From NCBI RefSeq assembly GCF_001949145.1, contig NW_019091375.1:2915496-2939749 (forward strand): 24,254 nt of DNA, written 5' to 3'. The notes beneath the pieces are model-generated. The model was not told the origin of the DNA and made no database searches. It saw only the letters and a list, made by a program, of their open reading frames with translations. The position numbers were made by a program, and so were the translations under genes. The DNA is from Acanthaster planci (lineage: Eukaryota > Echinodermata > Asteroidea > Valvatida > Acanthasteridae). Of this stretch, positions 10,303 through 20,201 are shown in pieces (position 1 is the first letter of the stretch; every line of letters begins with the position of its first letter).

Positions 10303-11035
10303 TTAGGACAAAAATATGATCTTTCACATTTCAAAAAGTGTCAAAAACAAATTCTGAGATATATCATATAAATTTCTCCAAAATTTCCAGGTCCTTTAAA
10401 GTCCCTGTGTCAGATGCCCCAAGGGATATGACATTTGAGAATGGAAATACTTCCATTTTACAGGAAGCGGAATTGGTTATGGGGACTAGGCAAATTCCTT
10501 TGGTTACACAAATAAGCCTTTTGAGAGTTAAATTTCAATAAAACTTTAAACACTGAGTTATCTGACAGCACAAATAGGCCCCTATATCAATTTGAATTCC
10601 CCAGACTAGTATTTCAATTTGACGAAAGCAATGTTTTCTTAACTGATTTGACAACCAAACTTGGTGCTTAGTCGTAGCTTTAGTGAAATTCTGCTTCCTA
10701 GTCCTATTCTTTCGCTGTCGGACTAATAGGACAAGAGCCCATAGGTTTGGCTACAGTATTAAGTGAAGGTGGAGTGGAACGTAACTTATCGAGAACGTAG
10801 TGGGCGTTGGGATTTGGATACATGTTAACGCGTGTGCACAAATTTTCACGCACATGCACGGGGAACAAAATGATCAATACAGGAGTCCAGAACTGCGTCG
10901 AGTGGTTGTGTGAACGTAAAAAGCTACAAACCTGCATGCTTGAATACATATAGTGAAAGTAAATATAATTTACTCATCAATACATAAGGGGGGGGCAGTA
11001 CAGAACCTGTTTGTGTTTTAGGTTTGTGGTCCCAA
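10303..11035. other. no recognisable gene
   Basis: The plus frame 10338-10541 and the minus frames 10949-10704 and 11163-10924 show no domain. There is a small inverted repeat around AGTCCTATT / AATAGGAC near 10699-10732. Nothing else is seen. Confidence 0.4.
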
Positions 11036-11280
11036 GCCTGGTAGTTGCCAAAGATTGTATAGCGCCGCGCAGTGGCGCAAGATACGCCTGCACAATGCAC
11101 ATTAATGCACAGGCACAGGCGCCGCGGCAGGCACGTGCACCTGGTGAGCCTGCACCCAAGCATTACTGTAAACTGCCCAGGCGTATCGCTTACTCAAATG
11201 GCACCCATAATAATTACATCTTTTGGGCAGAGTTATCTATCTTGCGCCTTCGGTGCTATACGATCTTTGGTAGTGGCCCA
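11036..11280. mobile_element. foldback/MITE-like element with nested inverted repeats
   Basis: The outer arms are 11048-11084 (CCAAAGATTGTATAGCGCCG, then GGCGCAAGATA) and 11270-11237 read on minus (CCAAAGATCGTATAGCACCG, then GGCGCAAGATA), differing by a small indel and a few substitutions. A second, inner inverted pair GATACGCCTG (11081-11090) and CAGGCGTATC (11178-11187) is nested inside. The GC-rich centre repeats CAGGCAC/GTGCAC words. No target duplication could be set with confidence. Frames crossing this element are artefacts of the fold. Confidence 0.65.
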
Positions 11281-11689
11281 GTAGCATAGTACAATGGCCG
11301 TAGAGACAGCAGCAACACAACACAAGAACTCGACACCGTCCATATGCATATCCACCGCTTACCCTAAATTCAATTGCTTCTCAAGAAGCATTTCCCTAAC
11401 ATCCATGACTTCTGCGACAACTATATGTACAAAAGTTTCAAATCTATCTGCGGTGAACGTTGTCTAGGAGCAATCGATTTGACACTTGATTGCACGGAAA
11501 CGTGGAGAACACCAAGTCTCAGTTTACGAGATTCCGGTCCAAAACTACAAACTGCACAAGACTAGGGTACGTTTCATTTTATGAAAAAAAAAACGCAACA
11601 AATCATGCACTTAACTTGATGGATAGAACAATCAAAGTAGTGGACCAAGTGTACCTCGAAACCTGCATATAGATGAGTGTTGAACATGC

Positions 11690-11887
11690 AAAGAGCAAAA
11701 CGAGCCATGAAAAGAGCAAAATGAGCAATGAAAAGATCAAAATGAGTAATGACAAGAGCAAAATGAGCAATGAAAAGATCAAAATGAGTAATAAAAAGAG
11801 CAATGTGAACAATGAAAAGAACAAATAAACAGTGGAAAGAACGAATGAACAATGGAAAGAAGAAAATGAGCAATGAAAAGAGCAAAT
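11690..11887. repeat. 21-bp minisatellite
   Basis: Eight to nine copies of a unit like AAAAGAGCAAAATGAGCAATG, alternating GAGC/GATC variants in the first half and decaying to 20-bp versions at the end. Because 21 is a multiple of three, both strands stay open through it. On minus this produces a false frame (11957-11574) with a seven-residue period (FIAHFAL, FITHFDL). Confidence 0.9.
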
Positions 11888-11999
11888 CATTAGCAGTGAA
11901 ATACATAGACATGTTTATATAAATCATATGATGAACAATTTGATTTGGTTCTCCCATTTAAACGTCATTCTTCCAAGGATCGACATGAATGTTATTTCT

Positions 12000-12516
12000 G
12001 CAGTTAAGCCCTATGCTTGTCACCAGTGTTACAAATGCTTTGGACGGAAGTCTAATCTAGAAAGGCACATGGAAAATATCCACGCTGAAGAGGAATCAGA
12101 CAGGAATGAAGTTGACGATGTTTCGGAACCTGATAAGGAGGTTGATAACGAAAACTCGGGTGAAAATTATTGGAATACAATGCCACCTACCAAGATTGGC
12201 TGACTAAAAGCCATAGAAACAAATAGGGGGACGAAGATGAAAAAAATGACAAGAATGTCAAAGAAGGCATGGATGAAAATCAAGCCAGGCCCAAGGCAAA
12301 CAGATAGACCCTCTGGGCAGTCAAGCCAGACTTTTTGACAACTACAAGGAGTTTCTGTCAAGTTACCTACATTTAAAGGATAATGAAACTCACCAGGACC
12401 TTGTGGGTGATCTCGAAGAAAAACTTGATAAAGGCATGAAAGTCAACAAAGCCTTGAACAGAGTTATGCCTAAACATGCTGTTAAAATTGACGGACTGTT
12501 TCAGCTAAATGACTAA
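12000..12516 (+). pseudogene. broken C2H2 zinc-finger protein frame
   Basis: A single classical C2H2 finger is visible from 12006: KPYACHQC, twelve residues, H, four residues, H (Cys codons 12018 and 12027, His codons 12066 and 12081), with the linker-like KPYAC start and helix residues RKSNLERHMENIH. A long acidic stretch follows (EEESDRNEVDDVSEPDKE). The frame then shifts near 12170 to one reading EYNATYQDWLTKSHRNK, with two in-frame stops further on. A second shift near 12320 leads to a helical, charged C-terminus (FDNYKEFLSSYL, then GDLEEKLDKGMKVNKALN) that stops at TAA 12514. The consistent coding flavour across shifted frames indicates a decayed gene of about 170-180 codons. No DNA upstream of the finger looks coding. 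The family was not identified; it may be carried by a mobile element. An alternative is a real gene with introns or assembly errors at the shifts. Confidence 0.6.
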
Positions 12517-14049
12517 ACGATAGTAATAGTTTGAGACATAAGTATGGTTCCAAAAAGACACTACTACGTGTAGTGGCTCTGATATAAAATTTAAAAAAAG
12601 TCTGATAATCACTCTTGTAGTAGTTCTTACAGTTACGAACTAAAGAAGAAGTAGTCAGAAAACAAGAAAAAATAGAAAAAACAGATTTTAATGGATTAAT
12701 TATTCTTGGACAGAACTAAATTATTCTAATCGGTTTTCATTGTCACGTATATGAGTGCGTTGTCCCAGCTAGACACACACGGCGTAGCACGTCGCGCGTC
12801 TTGCCCGATGTGTGTTTCCAGGTCACGCATGTTCATCCCCCTCACTTAGTTTGTGCGCATGCGTACTGAATCCCTCTGTAGCCAGAAGCCTGTAAAATGG
12901 CCCTTGACTCGAACAGGTGGACCCCAAAAGTAATCGATCAACATCAAGCTCAGAAAAAGTTGTTTGCCCCTTATTTCCATACCGATTAATATTTCAACAC
13001 CCAAAGTCCCTTTTGATAACTTGCACACAATAACAATTCTTTTTCTGCCAAATTTTGGCCGGTCTTTCTTACGTACCTCTAAAGTAACAGAGTCAGAAGT
13101 TGGAAGTGAACCATTTTAGAGGAGATTTTTTTTTCAGTTTTGCCGAGTTCTCTCTGACATTTCCCTGCATGTGAATAATGAGGAATATCATGAACGCTCT
13201 AACGAGAAAGTATCATGCAAGAAGGAAACCGTATGGATGAGAACGGAAAGTTTTTGTTTATTTTTAATTAGTGGGGCAATTTGACGTGCGTGTACGCATT
13301 CTTGCAATGCAGTAGGCCAACTCTTACCCAAACGTACGCGTATCCAAGTCTGCGTAGGTACGTGCATGCACCATGCCCAAAATCCAGACATCTCAATTTC
13401 GACCGCTGCCAAACTCGTGTGGAATTTTGATTCCGCATGAAAAACGAAAGCATTTCAGAAAAATGGCTCTCTATCTTGAAAAAATCAATAAGCTGATAGC
13501 TCTATCAGTTAATAACAAAACAAGTATCAGTCTTTCAGACAGTATCACCGGTGATCAGAGGGGAGTTATACAAAAGTGTGGAAATTTGACACGATAAATG
13601 AGGTGAGAAACATGGGAAAATGACGGAAACGGGTCAACTCGTTCATTATGTCAACTGCATAATTTTGTTTTGCGAATTGTGACGTGTACGTCAAGATAAA
13701 GAAATAATCCCGTTGAAACAGATTTTGGAAAAAAAACCTGTTGAATGTAAAGTTGTAGAATTTCTCAGCTTATAAAATTAAAGTCTGTGAAAAAAATGTT
13801 TAGAACAATACAAATAAACAGTGTAACTGGCAATGACACAGAAACAGACAAAATTGCTGTCTGGAAAACACATACTTTGAAGATATCAAATAAAAATGCT
13901 AAGAAGTTGAAATAGAAAAATACATATCCAAATATTTAACCCAGAAATTTGACTCCTGGGAAAAAAATGCATTAACCCCCGAAAACTCCAGCCAACACCC
14001 ATGTCCCAAAATAGCACTCTTTGTGAAGTTCACTGAATGACTGTCACTC
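12517..14049. other. no recognisable gene
   Basis: AT-rich sequence with short frames only (minus 13028-12846, minus 13412-13188, plus 13373-13597). None has a domain or splice partner. Nothing structured is seen beyond short A and T runs. Confidence 0.4.
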
Positions 14050-14059
14050 AAAGAGAAAA

Positions 14060-14700
14060 CAGAGAGCCATCAAGCAGGAAGGACGTTTTCCCCCTCCCCC
14101 ATAGGCTCTTGAGCAATAAATAGGTAGGAAATAGGGGGGAAAGCGCGGGGAAAGAAGGGGAAAGGAGATGGTGTTTTAAGACAGTGTATGGTGTTCCCCT
14201 GGCTGCCCATGGTACTCGTTTTGGTTTTCCCGTGGTATTCAGCAACTGGCCATTGTCCTCCCACGGGGTTTCTATGGTTTCCCATGAAACACAATGGAAA
14301 ACCTAGGGGTTCCTCATGGCAGACTTTTGTAAGTTTTGTGGCAAATGCTGAGCCAATAAAAGAAAAAAAATAGAGAGAAGCCTTTTCCATAGGCTGTATT
14401 GCAATGGTTAGTCTGTGTTTCAAATGATTACACTGCTTGGTTAAAAGTTCACTCATCATAAATACTCAAACAGTAAATCTTTCGATGAAAAACCTCCAAA
14501 TTATGTGACTGGTGTTCACGCATAAATTAAATAAAACGCGACCAGCTATGCTTCAAATATCACTGTGCTCTACATTAGCCACATATTTTGAAAACGTGAC
14601 AAAACAAGGATTTTGAAAGTTCACCCCAGTTTGTACAAACACGAATGTTTCTTTACTGCTTCATGCGCCCATTTTTGCATAATTGACCGCAGAAAAGCTA
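14060..14700. repeat. dispersed repeat, copy 1
   Basis: Two blocks recur elsewhere. Block one (14077-14160: AGCAGGAAGGACGTTTTCCC, then GAGCAATAAATAGGTAGGAA) matches 19102-19170. Block two (from about 14339, GTGGCAAATGCTGA, then GGCTGTATT, TGCTTGGTTAA, and near 14612-14670 TTTTGAAAGTTC and GTTTGTACAAACAC) matches 23836-24254 in the same order. Homology is imperfect, so the copies are old. There is no coding content, and the element class is unknown. Confidence 0.65.
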
Positions 14701-14812
14701 CATTTAAAAGCTTGCCTAATGTTCGTTATTTAAATGAAATTTGTTTAAGTTTTTACCAATTTAACTGACATTTTAAAACATCGTCAGATTTTTGCCACAC
14801 GGTCGTCTCTAA

Positions 14813-14912
14813 TGACCATGGTCTTCTTGATGTTTATTTTCCATGTAGTCTTTTTCTGTCCTAGCACGGCAAAAAATATCATGAAATGCAAGAAGCGCCG
14901 AAACGTGAATAA
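14813..14912 (-). other. gene A 3' UTR (approximate)
   Basis: Transcribed sequence after the TAA at 14915-14913. The end is set loosely, about 20 nt past the AATAAA, and a GT-rich stretch (GACCGTGTGG on minus) lies just downstream. The cleavage site itself is not determined. Confidence 0.5.
14833..14838 (-). terminator. polyadenylation signal AATAAA, gene A
   Basis: AATAAA on minus, about 75 nt past the stop codon of gene A exon 5. It is the only canonical hexamer close to the stop, followed by a GT-rich stretch 25-35 nt further on. This placement is normal for a short 3' UTR. Confidence 0.65.
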
Positions 14913-15059
14913 TTAGTCTAAGCGACATCCAACCAACTCGAATCTTAGTCCAATCCAGGTGTGCCACTGAATCGGCTCAATGCGCACAGTTGTTGCCACC
15001 ACACTCTCATCAAACAGGTTAGTGACCGTAGTGTTACTGCTCGTGTTGCCGTTGAAAAC
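14913..15059 (-). CDS. gene A exon 5: discoidin domain C-terminal part and stop
   Basis: The last coding exon has acceptor TTTTTACTGCAG, enters in phase 0 and carries 48 codons plus TAA. It supplies the final strands of the F5/8 type C fold: VFNGNTSSNTT, a loop NLFDESVVATTVRIEP, then IQWHTWIGLRFELVGC, which matches the family signature (aromatic W, I-LR-EL-GC) ending in the second of the paired terminal cysteines (protein residue 229). Only three residues follow the cysteine. Two N-glycosylation sequons (NTS and NTT) occur at the start of the exon, which fits a secreted protein. Phase 0 agrees with the donor of exon 4. Confidence 0.92.
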   Translation of the reverse strand, partial: VFNGNTSSNTTVTNLFDESVVATTVRIEPIQWHTWIGLRFELVGCRLD

Positions 15060-15257
15060 CTGCAGTAAAAACGGATGAAACCATCGCACAATTTACTTGA
15101 ATACAAATACCAGGAAATTACACTACTGACATTTTTATTTTCAAATATTTGCGGAGTATATAGCTCCATAAACAGTTTTAAAAAATTATTTGAGTGATAA
15201 AGCGCGACAACGTAGCACTTATCATACAGCAAAAAATAGTATTGCCCTTAAAATAAA

Positions 15258-15458
15258 CAGATCATGTTCTGATAAGACTTGAAGGTTTTAATGGCAAAAG
15301 AGCTATACGAGTAAAACGCTTGGGGTTACACCATGGATCAATCTCTTTCTTGAGTATGTGTGGTTCTGAGTTTTTCCACGGTTCTTCTCAGAACCACACA
15401 TACTCAAGAAAGAGATTGATCCATGGTGTAACCGAAAGCGTTTTACTCAGATCATGTT
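15258..15458. repeat. 62-bp near-perfect inverted repeat with flanking 11-bp direct repeat
   Basis: Arms 15309-15370 and 15387-15448 are reverse complements at 60 of 62 positions, with a 16-base spacer (TTTTTCCACGGTTCTT). The arms include CACCATGGATCAATCTC and TTGAGTATGTGTGGTTCTGA. CAGATCATGTT occurs at 15258-15268 and again at 15448-15458, like a target duplication, though about 40 bp separates the left copy from the left arm. It lies in intron 4 of gene A. It may be a recent foldback element, a hairpin RNA source, or a cloning/assembly snapback artefact. Confidence 0.9.
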
Positions 15459-15469
15459 TATTATGAATG

Positions 15470-15920
15470 GTTTATTTATTTATTTATTTTAACTGTATTC
15501 CTCGCTGCCAGGGGCAGAATTGTGAATGCAATTTACATGTACATTAAAACAAAGAAATATACAATAATATGTGCAATTACAAAAGAAAAGGGTATCAAAA
15601 AGCTAAAAGCCTTAAATTTCTAAAAAGCCCTGGAGTAAACAGGAACATTATGATCAATAATAAATTCTAAAAGGGTTAAAATTAAAATGACAAAAAATTG
15701 AATCAACGGAAATCAAAATTTGTTTACAAACATTAACAATGTACTTGGACAAAAGGGCGAAAATACAGAAAGGGAAGAGGAAACAAAACATATAGGGCTA
15801 AGGAGGGTCAAAACGGGGGAGGGGGTAAGGGGTAGGGGGTCAGGAGGAAGAGCGGTCAAAAGGAAGAGGACGGGGATCAAAACACAAAATATTACAAAGG
15901 GGAACATTAGATAGGGAGGA
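15470..15920 (-). mobile_element. LINE-like 3' end with (AAAT)n tail
   Basis: Read on minus, a pyrimidine-rich stretch (about 15880-15760) leads through AT-rich sequence to CCTGGCAGCGAGGAATACAG and then an (AAAT)n tail at 15490-15470. This arrangement resembles the 3' UTR and short tandem tail of CR1/L2-type non-LTR retrotransposons. No reverse transcriptase remains, and the 5' boundary is approximate. It lies within intron 4 of gene A, in the same orientation as the gene. The superfamily is inferred from the tail style only. Confidence 0.5.
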
Positions 15921-16059
15921 CAATTACGACGCAGGAACCACATTATCATTTGTATTATTGTTCTCTTGTTTTGACACCAGGAACCAGAACATATTAATGA
16001 ATGTAAAGACCACAAAGACAGTCTTTAATCTTGGACAGAGCGAGTTGCTACATTTTTAC

Positions 16060-16231
16060 CTTGGTGTCCCCGTCTTGATCTGTCACGTGCACACGATCAG
16101 ATGAGGGTTGCCTCTGATATGACACTTTGTACTTTTCCACATACCACACACCCTTCGGGCCTCTTTGTGTGGTGACGCCAGACACCACTGTTCTCACAGC
16201 GAGGTCAACCTCGATCCAGGAGTCTGCGTTG
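16060..16231 (-). CDS. gene A exon 4: discoidin domain central part
   Basis: The acceptor is ATGTGTACATAG and the donor AAG|GTAAAA. The exon has one leading base (phase 2), then 57 codons, ending in phase 0. The text NADSWIEVDLAVRTVVSGV, then TTQRGPKGVWYVEKYKVSYQ, is a clear F5/8 type C core: W-(I/L)-(E/Q)-VDL, V-GV-TQ and W-V-YKV-Y are the most conserved strands of the fold. Joined to exon 3 (AG plus C), the split codon gives Ser and restores WAPKSNADSW without a gap. The exon end reads SSDRVHVTDQDGDTK and leads into VFNGN of exon 5, the usual position of the (V/I)F-GN motif. Confidence 0.95.
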
Positions 16232-16921
16232 CTATGTACACATAGGGCAAGGGGATGATGAACAATGAATTAACAATCCGCCATAAATCAGCTTGTAAGA
16301 GAAGGGATATTGGCAGGAAAACAATACGAAAATTCCGATTGTTTTAAGACAGGCTCATACATAGATAACTGTTGTGGTGGCATGGTCAATGGTGTGATCG
16401 AAAGGGAATGAACACGCCCTCTCGAAGCCTGTGCCCCTCCCCAGGAAATCAGAGAAGGAAGAAAAAATCTGCTGACAGTCAGTGTTCTGCCACTCCTCAA
16501 GACTTTTCACAATGATTTTAAAAGATGAGCAACAATAGAGTGAAAAAATAGAGAACAGCGCGAAAGTATACTTAATATTAATTATACGTAAATTCTCGAC
16601 GGAATTTCTGGAAAGGGTCTCGAATCTGATTGTTTGCCTGCATATACAAAACATTGAAACATAATTCAAAATAGCCCCCTGTTGTTAACAGGTCACGTTC
16701 CAACACACTTGTCAACTTGTCTACGGACAGCAGGTGTCCAGGTCATCGAAGTCACCGTCATCCGTCATTTTCTAAAAGGTCACGAACAAACCGATCTATC
16801 GCTAATAAGCGCTTCTGTATTACCTAGTTGTGTACATATAGTATTGTCTGCTCAGTGTATAAGGTGTGTGGGGAATGCGAGTGGGGTCTATGAGGGTGTG
16901 TAGTCTCCCATGGATACCTAC
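16232..16921 (-). other. gene A intron 3
   Basis: An intron of about 690 bp with donor GTAGGT (16921-16916) and acceptor CATAG (16236-16232). It splits the discoidin domain between WAPK and NADSW. The plus frame 16682-16903 inside it shows no domain. Confidence 0.8.
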
Positions 16922-17105
16922 CTCTTGGGTGCCCATCGCTTGTTACTGTTGAGACGTGCATCTGTGGCCAAACAGGAACCTCGAAAACAGTCCATGTGAC
17001 TGGACGCTGAGATCCTTTCATCGGGGATAGTCTTGTCCTCCATCCCTAACGGCCTCGGGTTTAAGCAAGGAACTATCGCGGGTCCTGGCTCTGTAGGCCC
17101 TTCCT
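16922..17105 (-). CDS. gene A exon 3: discoidin domain N-terminal part
   Basis: The acceptor is TTTGATTGTAG and the donor AAGAG|GTAGGT. The exon has two leading bases (phase 1), then 60 codons and two trailing bases (phase 2). The first 12 codons form a linker, EGPTEPGPAIVP. The discoidin domain then opens with CLNPRPLGMEDKTIPDERIS, matching the family start (C-PLGM-D--I-D--I-ASS) with the first terminal cysteine at protein residue 79. ATDARLNSNKRWAPK completes the first half (A-ARLN-----W-P). Two additional cysteines at residues 105 and 110 (MDCFRGSC) sit in the loop after ASS, where most family members have none; they could form a small disulfide loop. The phase-1 start fits the exon 2 donor (G plus AG, giving Glu). 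Confidence 0.95.
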
Positions 17106-17759
17106 CTACAATCAAACGTGGAAACAAATGAAACAATTTCGTTCGTGACCATACACTCTCAAGTTTGCATCAACTTAAAAAATCCATCACTGCAAAATGT
17201 TAAGGACGGTTCAAACATTAGACAAATCACAGAGCAGGGAAAAATAATAGCAAAACTTTGGGCTTTTTTTAAGCATTCGAATCAGTACGACACTCCACGA
17301 TCAACACAAGCACAGAAACGACGCAACAGAATCTACCTTGAGCACCCTCTCATCGGTTGAAAAGAGTCATGTTGGTGGGAGTGTCCTAGTATAATGTTCG
17401 TAGCAATGTCACCACAACGCACGCATTTCGTAATTATTCGTGACCAAGCGAAGTGAAGGAGTCTTCTTTGGTAGGAAAATTGCGCCATCTCTTGGTAACG
17501 CTCGGGGCGCGCATACGTACTCAAAGGTCAAGTCCCAGTAATTTGTTCTCGACACATTATTTCTAGTTCTCACGCTCGAACGGCGGGGTTTTGGCCCAAG
17601 AACGCTGTTCGNCGGAACAGGATCACTATTTTCCAAGTGTCTTCAGAAAACTTAGAAGGAAAAATCAACCGTCGTTCTATTTGCTCTGGATTGGTCTACT
17701 CAGGCGCGATATAAAAAAAACCAGGGCTTATCTGTCTGTTTGACAACAGAACAGAGGGC

Positions 17760-18110
17760 TTTTTCGCATTCTGTTGTACATTTGAACAACTCAGGCATCT
17801 TCACATCAAGTCATTTTTCGTATACAACACCTCTCTTTCAAGTTATTTACAAAGTTTTAACCAGATATAGCATGTGTTTCAGGAGATCTAGGGCCTTAAA
17901 GTGTGCACCTTTAATGTCACGTTACTTGTCTCCTGATCACGTCATCATTATATCAGGTCGATATTTCACTGAATCCGATCGGACATGTACTTCAGGAGAT
18001 ATAGGACCTAAAAGAGTGCACGCTTATTGTCACGTGACTTGTCTCCTGATGACGTTCTCATCACATCAGGTCAACATTCGTCTGTAAAACTTCCCTTTCT
18101 AGTTATCATA
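17760..18110. repeat. E-box/CRE tandem array, right copy
   Basis: Two to three units of the same family as 740-1640, in the same orientation. They carry TACAACACCTCTCTTTC, CGGACATGTACTTCAGGAGA and TTTAATGTCACG words. The E-box-like/CRE-like starts are 17918/17937 (CACGTT and TCACGTCA) and 18031/18050 (CACGTG and TGACGTTC), again exactly 19 bp apart. The array lies in gene A intron 2, antisense to the gene. Confidence 0.85.
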
Positions 18111-18157
18111 TCCTTTCGGAGAAATAAGGCTTTGAAGTTTACAGATTTAATAAAAGT

Positions 18158-18820
18158 AGAAAAACGTGTACACAACCTATGGGAAAAATAAAATATTCAA
18201 AACCAATATAGAATAAGGTGATTACGTCATCATTACATCATTCATTTTCAATAAATCTTTCATCAGTCTTTGTTGGCTATCACTTTGTCAACGATCAAAT
18301 GTCGCAAACTTACCAAAATTGTGGCTCGAAAACGTGTACAAAGTCAATGGCCTGTAAACTCGTTTGCAGAAACACTGCTCCTCTAAGTTCATGTCACGTG
18401 ATTTGTGCTTAAACTGAACAATTTTATGACATATTACTTCATATCCGGACTCTCGGGCATATTTCAAATAAAATAACAGAGCGTAAAGTACCCAATTTCT
18501 CTTTTGTTTTTGTAGTAATCTTGAGCCGAAGTACAGGACTACTTGCTCATTTGTGTTAATTAGAAAAACGTGTACAAAACATATGGGGAAAATAAAATAT
18601 TCAACAATCAATATAAAATAAGGCGATGACGTCATCATGACGTCATAAATTAGGCATTGATTTTGAATCATTTTCTTCGCCGGCAGTAACTTTAATGACG
18701 ATTGAGGATCGCGAAGTAACCCAAAATTAATTGTGCCTTGAAAACGTATACAAAGTCAATAGGCTAAAATAAATAGGCAAAATCAATAATAAATCACCCT
18801 ATGACGTCATCATGACGTCA
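18158..18820. repeat. interspersed 83-bp repeat ending in doubled TGACGTCA
   Basis: Three copies of an approximately 83-bp core: 18158-18240, 18562-18645 and 18738-18820. Each begins like GAAAAACGTGTACAAA, passes through TATGGG and AATAAAATATTCAA with an AATCAATATAAAATAAGG-like middle, and ends GATGACGTCATCATGACGTCA. The first copy is degenerate at the end (GATTACGTCATCATTACATCA). Perfect TGACGTCA pairs lie at 18627/18638 and 18802/18813, 11 bp apart. Partial copies of the left half occur near 18327 and 18909. The family is distinct from, but adjacent to, the E-box/CRE array. Confidence 0.85.
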
Positions 18821-19039
18821 CTCTTCGGCATACATTTATGCAATGATGACTATGCCTTTGCCAACTTTGAATGCTGCGCGACAAAGATTAATGGCAAAAG
18901 TACTGCACAGAAAAAACGTGTGCAAAAAAACTGCAATGTCTATGGGCTTGTGGCCCAAAAAGAAGACCCCCCCCAAAAAAATCCTGACCAACTAAAAGGT
19001 TTTTTCGCAATTTCCAAAACAAAAAAAGAACAAAAGAAT

Positions 19040-19290
19040 GCCATAACATAAGCCCCCGCTAATGCAATCCTGGGGGTGCATAGAGATATGGGCATCATAA
19101 AGCAGGGAGGGCGTTTGCTCCCTTCCCCAAAGGCGACTGATCAATAAATGAAGACAGGAAGGGGGAGAGGAAATCAAAAATCCTCGCGATTGTATCTCTT
19201 CCAAAATTGACTCATTGTTAGTTTGAGAAAGCTTTGCTCCCCCATAAAAGAAATGGGGAAACATGTAGCCTTTTTCAGTACTCGTGGTGT
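19040..19290. repeat. dispersed repeat, copy 2 (partial)
   Basis: AGCAGGGAGGGCGTTTGCTC, then GATCAATAAATGAAGACAGG and GGGGGAGAGG, align with 14077-14160. Only the first block of copy 1 is recognisable. It lies within gene A intron 2. Confidence 0.55.
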
Positions 19291-20201
19291 TGAAACTGTT
19301 GGTTCGTGAAACTGTGAACAGAAATGTGGATTATATGTACAATAGTATATTGAAGCAGAATAATTTCATCAAAAGCACCAAACTCAGTGAAGCGCCAAAC
19401 TGATTAGCAAGGATTATATTCTTGAAATTCATTTCAATCTCCTAAAAGCTTCATCGAGGAAGGCCGTCTTTTATTTGTTTTATATTAACATTCAGTCTTT
19501 CCTCTTCTGCAAAATTGAAATAAAATGAGCTGCTCTCATTTATATTACATATTTTAGGTGATAAGATATAAGCGGGCACGACTGCCTGCTACCTGCAGCA
19601 ACACTTTTCTAACAATGCATTTTAATACGTGTTCCAGAAAGTACTGGTGAATCATTTATTTGTTAAAACGCATTATCCATTTTTCAGTGGTTATAATGTA
19701 TGTTGTGTGTGCCAGTGACGACTGTACTCAGAGAAACTGAAAAGGGAATTACAACGAGTTTAAGCTAATATAAGGGAGGCAGTGTGGTGCTCAACAGAAA
19801 TCAAAAGATCATGTATAAGTACTGTTTTTAACGTTTAAAAAATGTTAAGAAGGGCCCATTGGAACCAGTCCACTCCAGAGATGGTGGTCGCTATGCAAAA
19901 GCCTGCCCTGAATCATATAGCAATTGTGTCTTTAGTCTGGCAATTTCAAACTGTTACGTTCATACGCGATCAAAAACCTCAGTGTACTAGATTTCATTCA
20001 AATTTAACAGGCAGGAGGCTCATTTGTTCAATGGTGCTCATTTTTGACATTTGAAAACTATATTGTGGGATTCTCTTGTTTCCTGTTGTGCCTGTGAAAT
20101 GAATTCAAATGTCCTTTAAATTTGGTATCTATTCCAAAGCAAAACGTTTTTGGAGCTCATTCAAAACCAGAATTATTGAAATGCAAATCAAGATGACTTA
20201 C

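Larger units (their letters stand above)
17106..20201 (-). other. gene A intron 2, repeat-rich
   Basis: The longest intron of gene A (about 3.1 kb), between the module exon and the discoidin exons. It carries the right-hand E-box/CRE array, the doubled-CRE repeats and a partial dispersed repeat, all listed separately. A plus-strand ATTGG followed by GCGCGATATAAAAA (about 17690-17718) resembles a CCAAT/TATA arrangement, but no transcript can be seen downstream. A single N is at 17612. The segments 17106-17740 and 19290-20201 otherwise show nothing. Confidence 0.7.

Noticed and set aside
11574-11957. 127-codon minus frame with repeated FIAHFAL-like heptads
   Set aside because: Generated entirely by the 21-bp minisatellite; the periodicity is that of the DNA repeat.
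17690-17718. Plus-strand CCAAT/TATA-like promoter in gene A intron 2
   Set aside because: The motifs are short and no reading frame or transcript structure follows; only the tandem array lies downstream.
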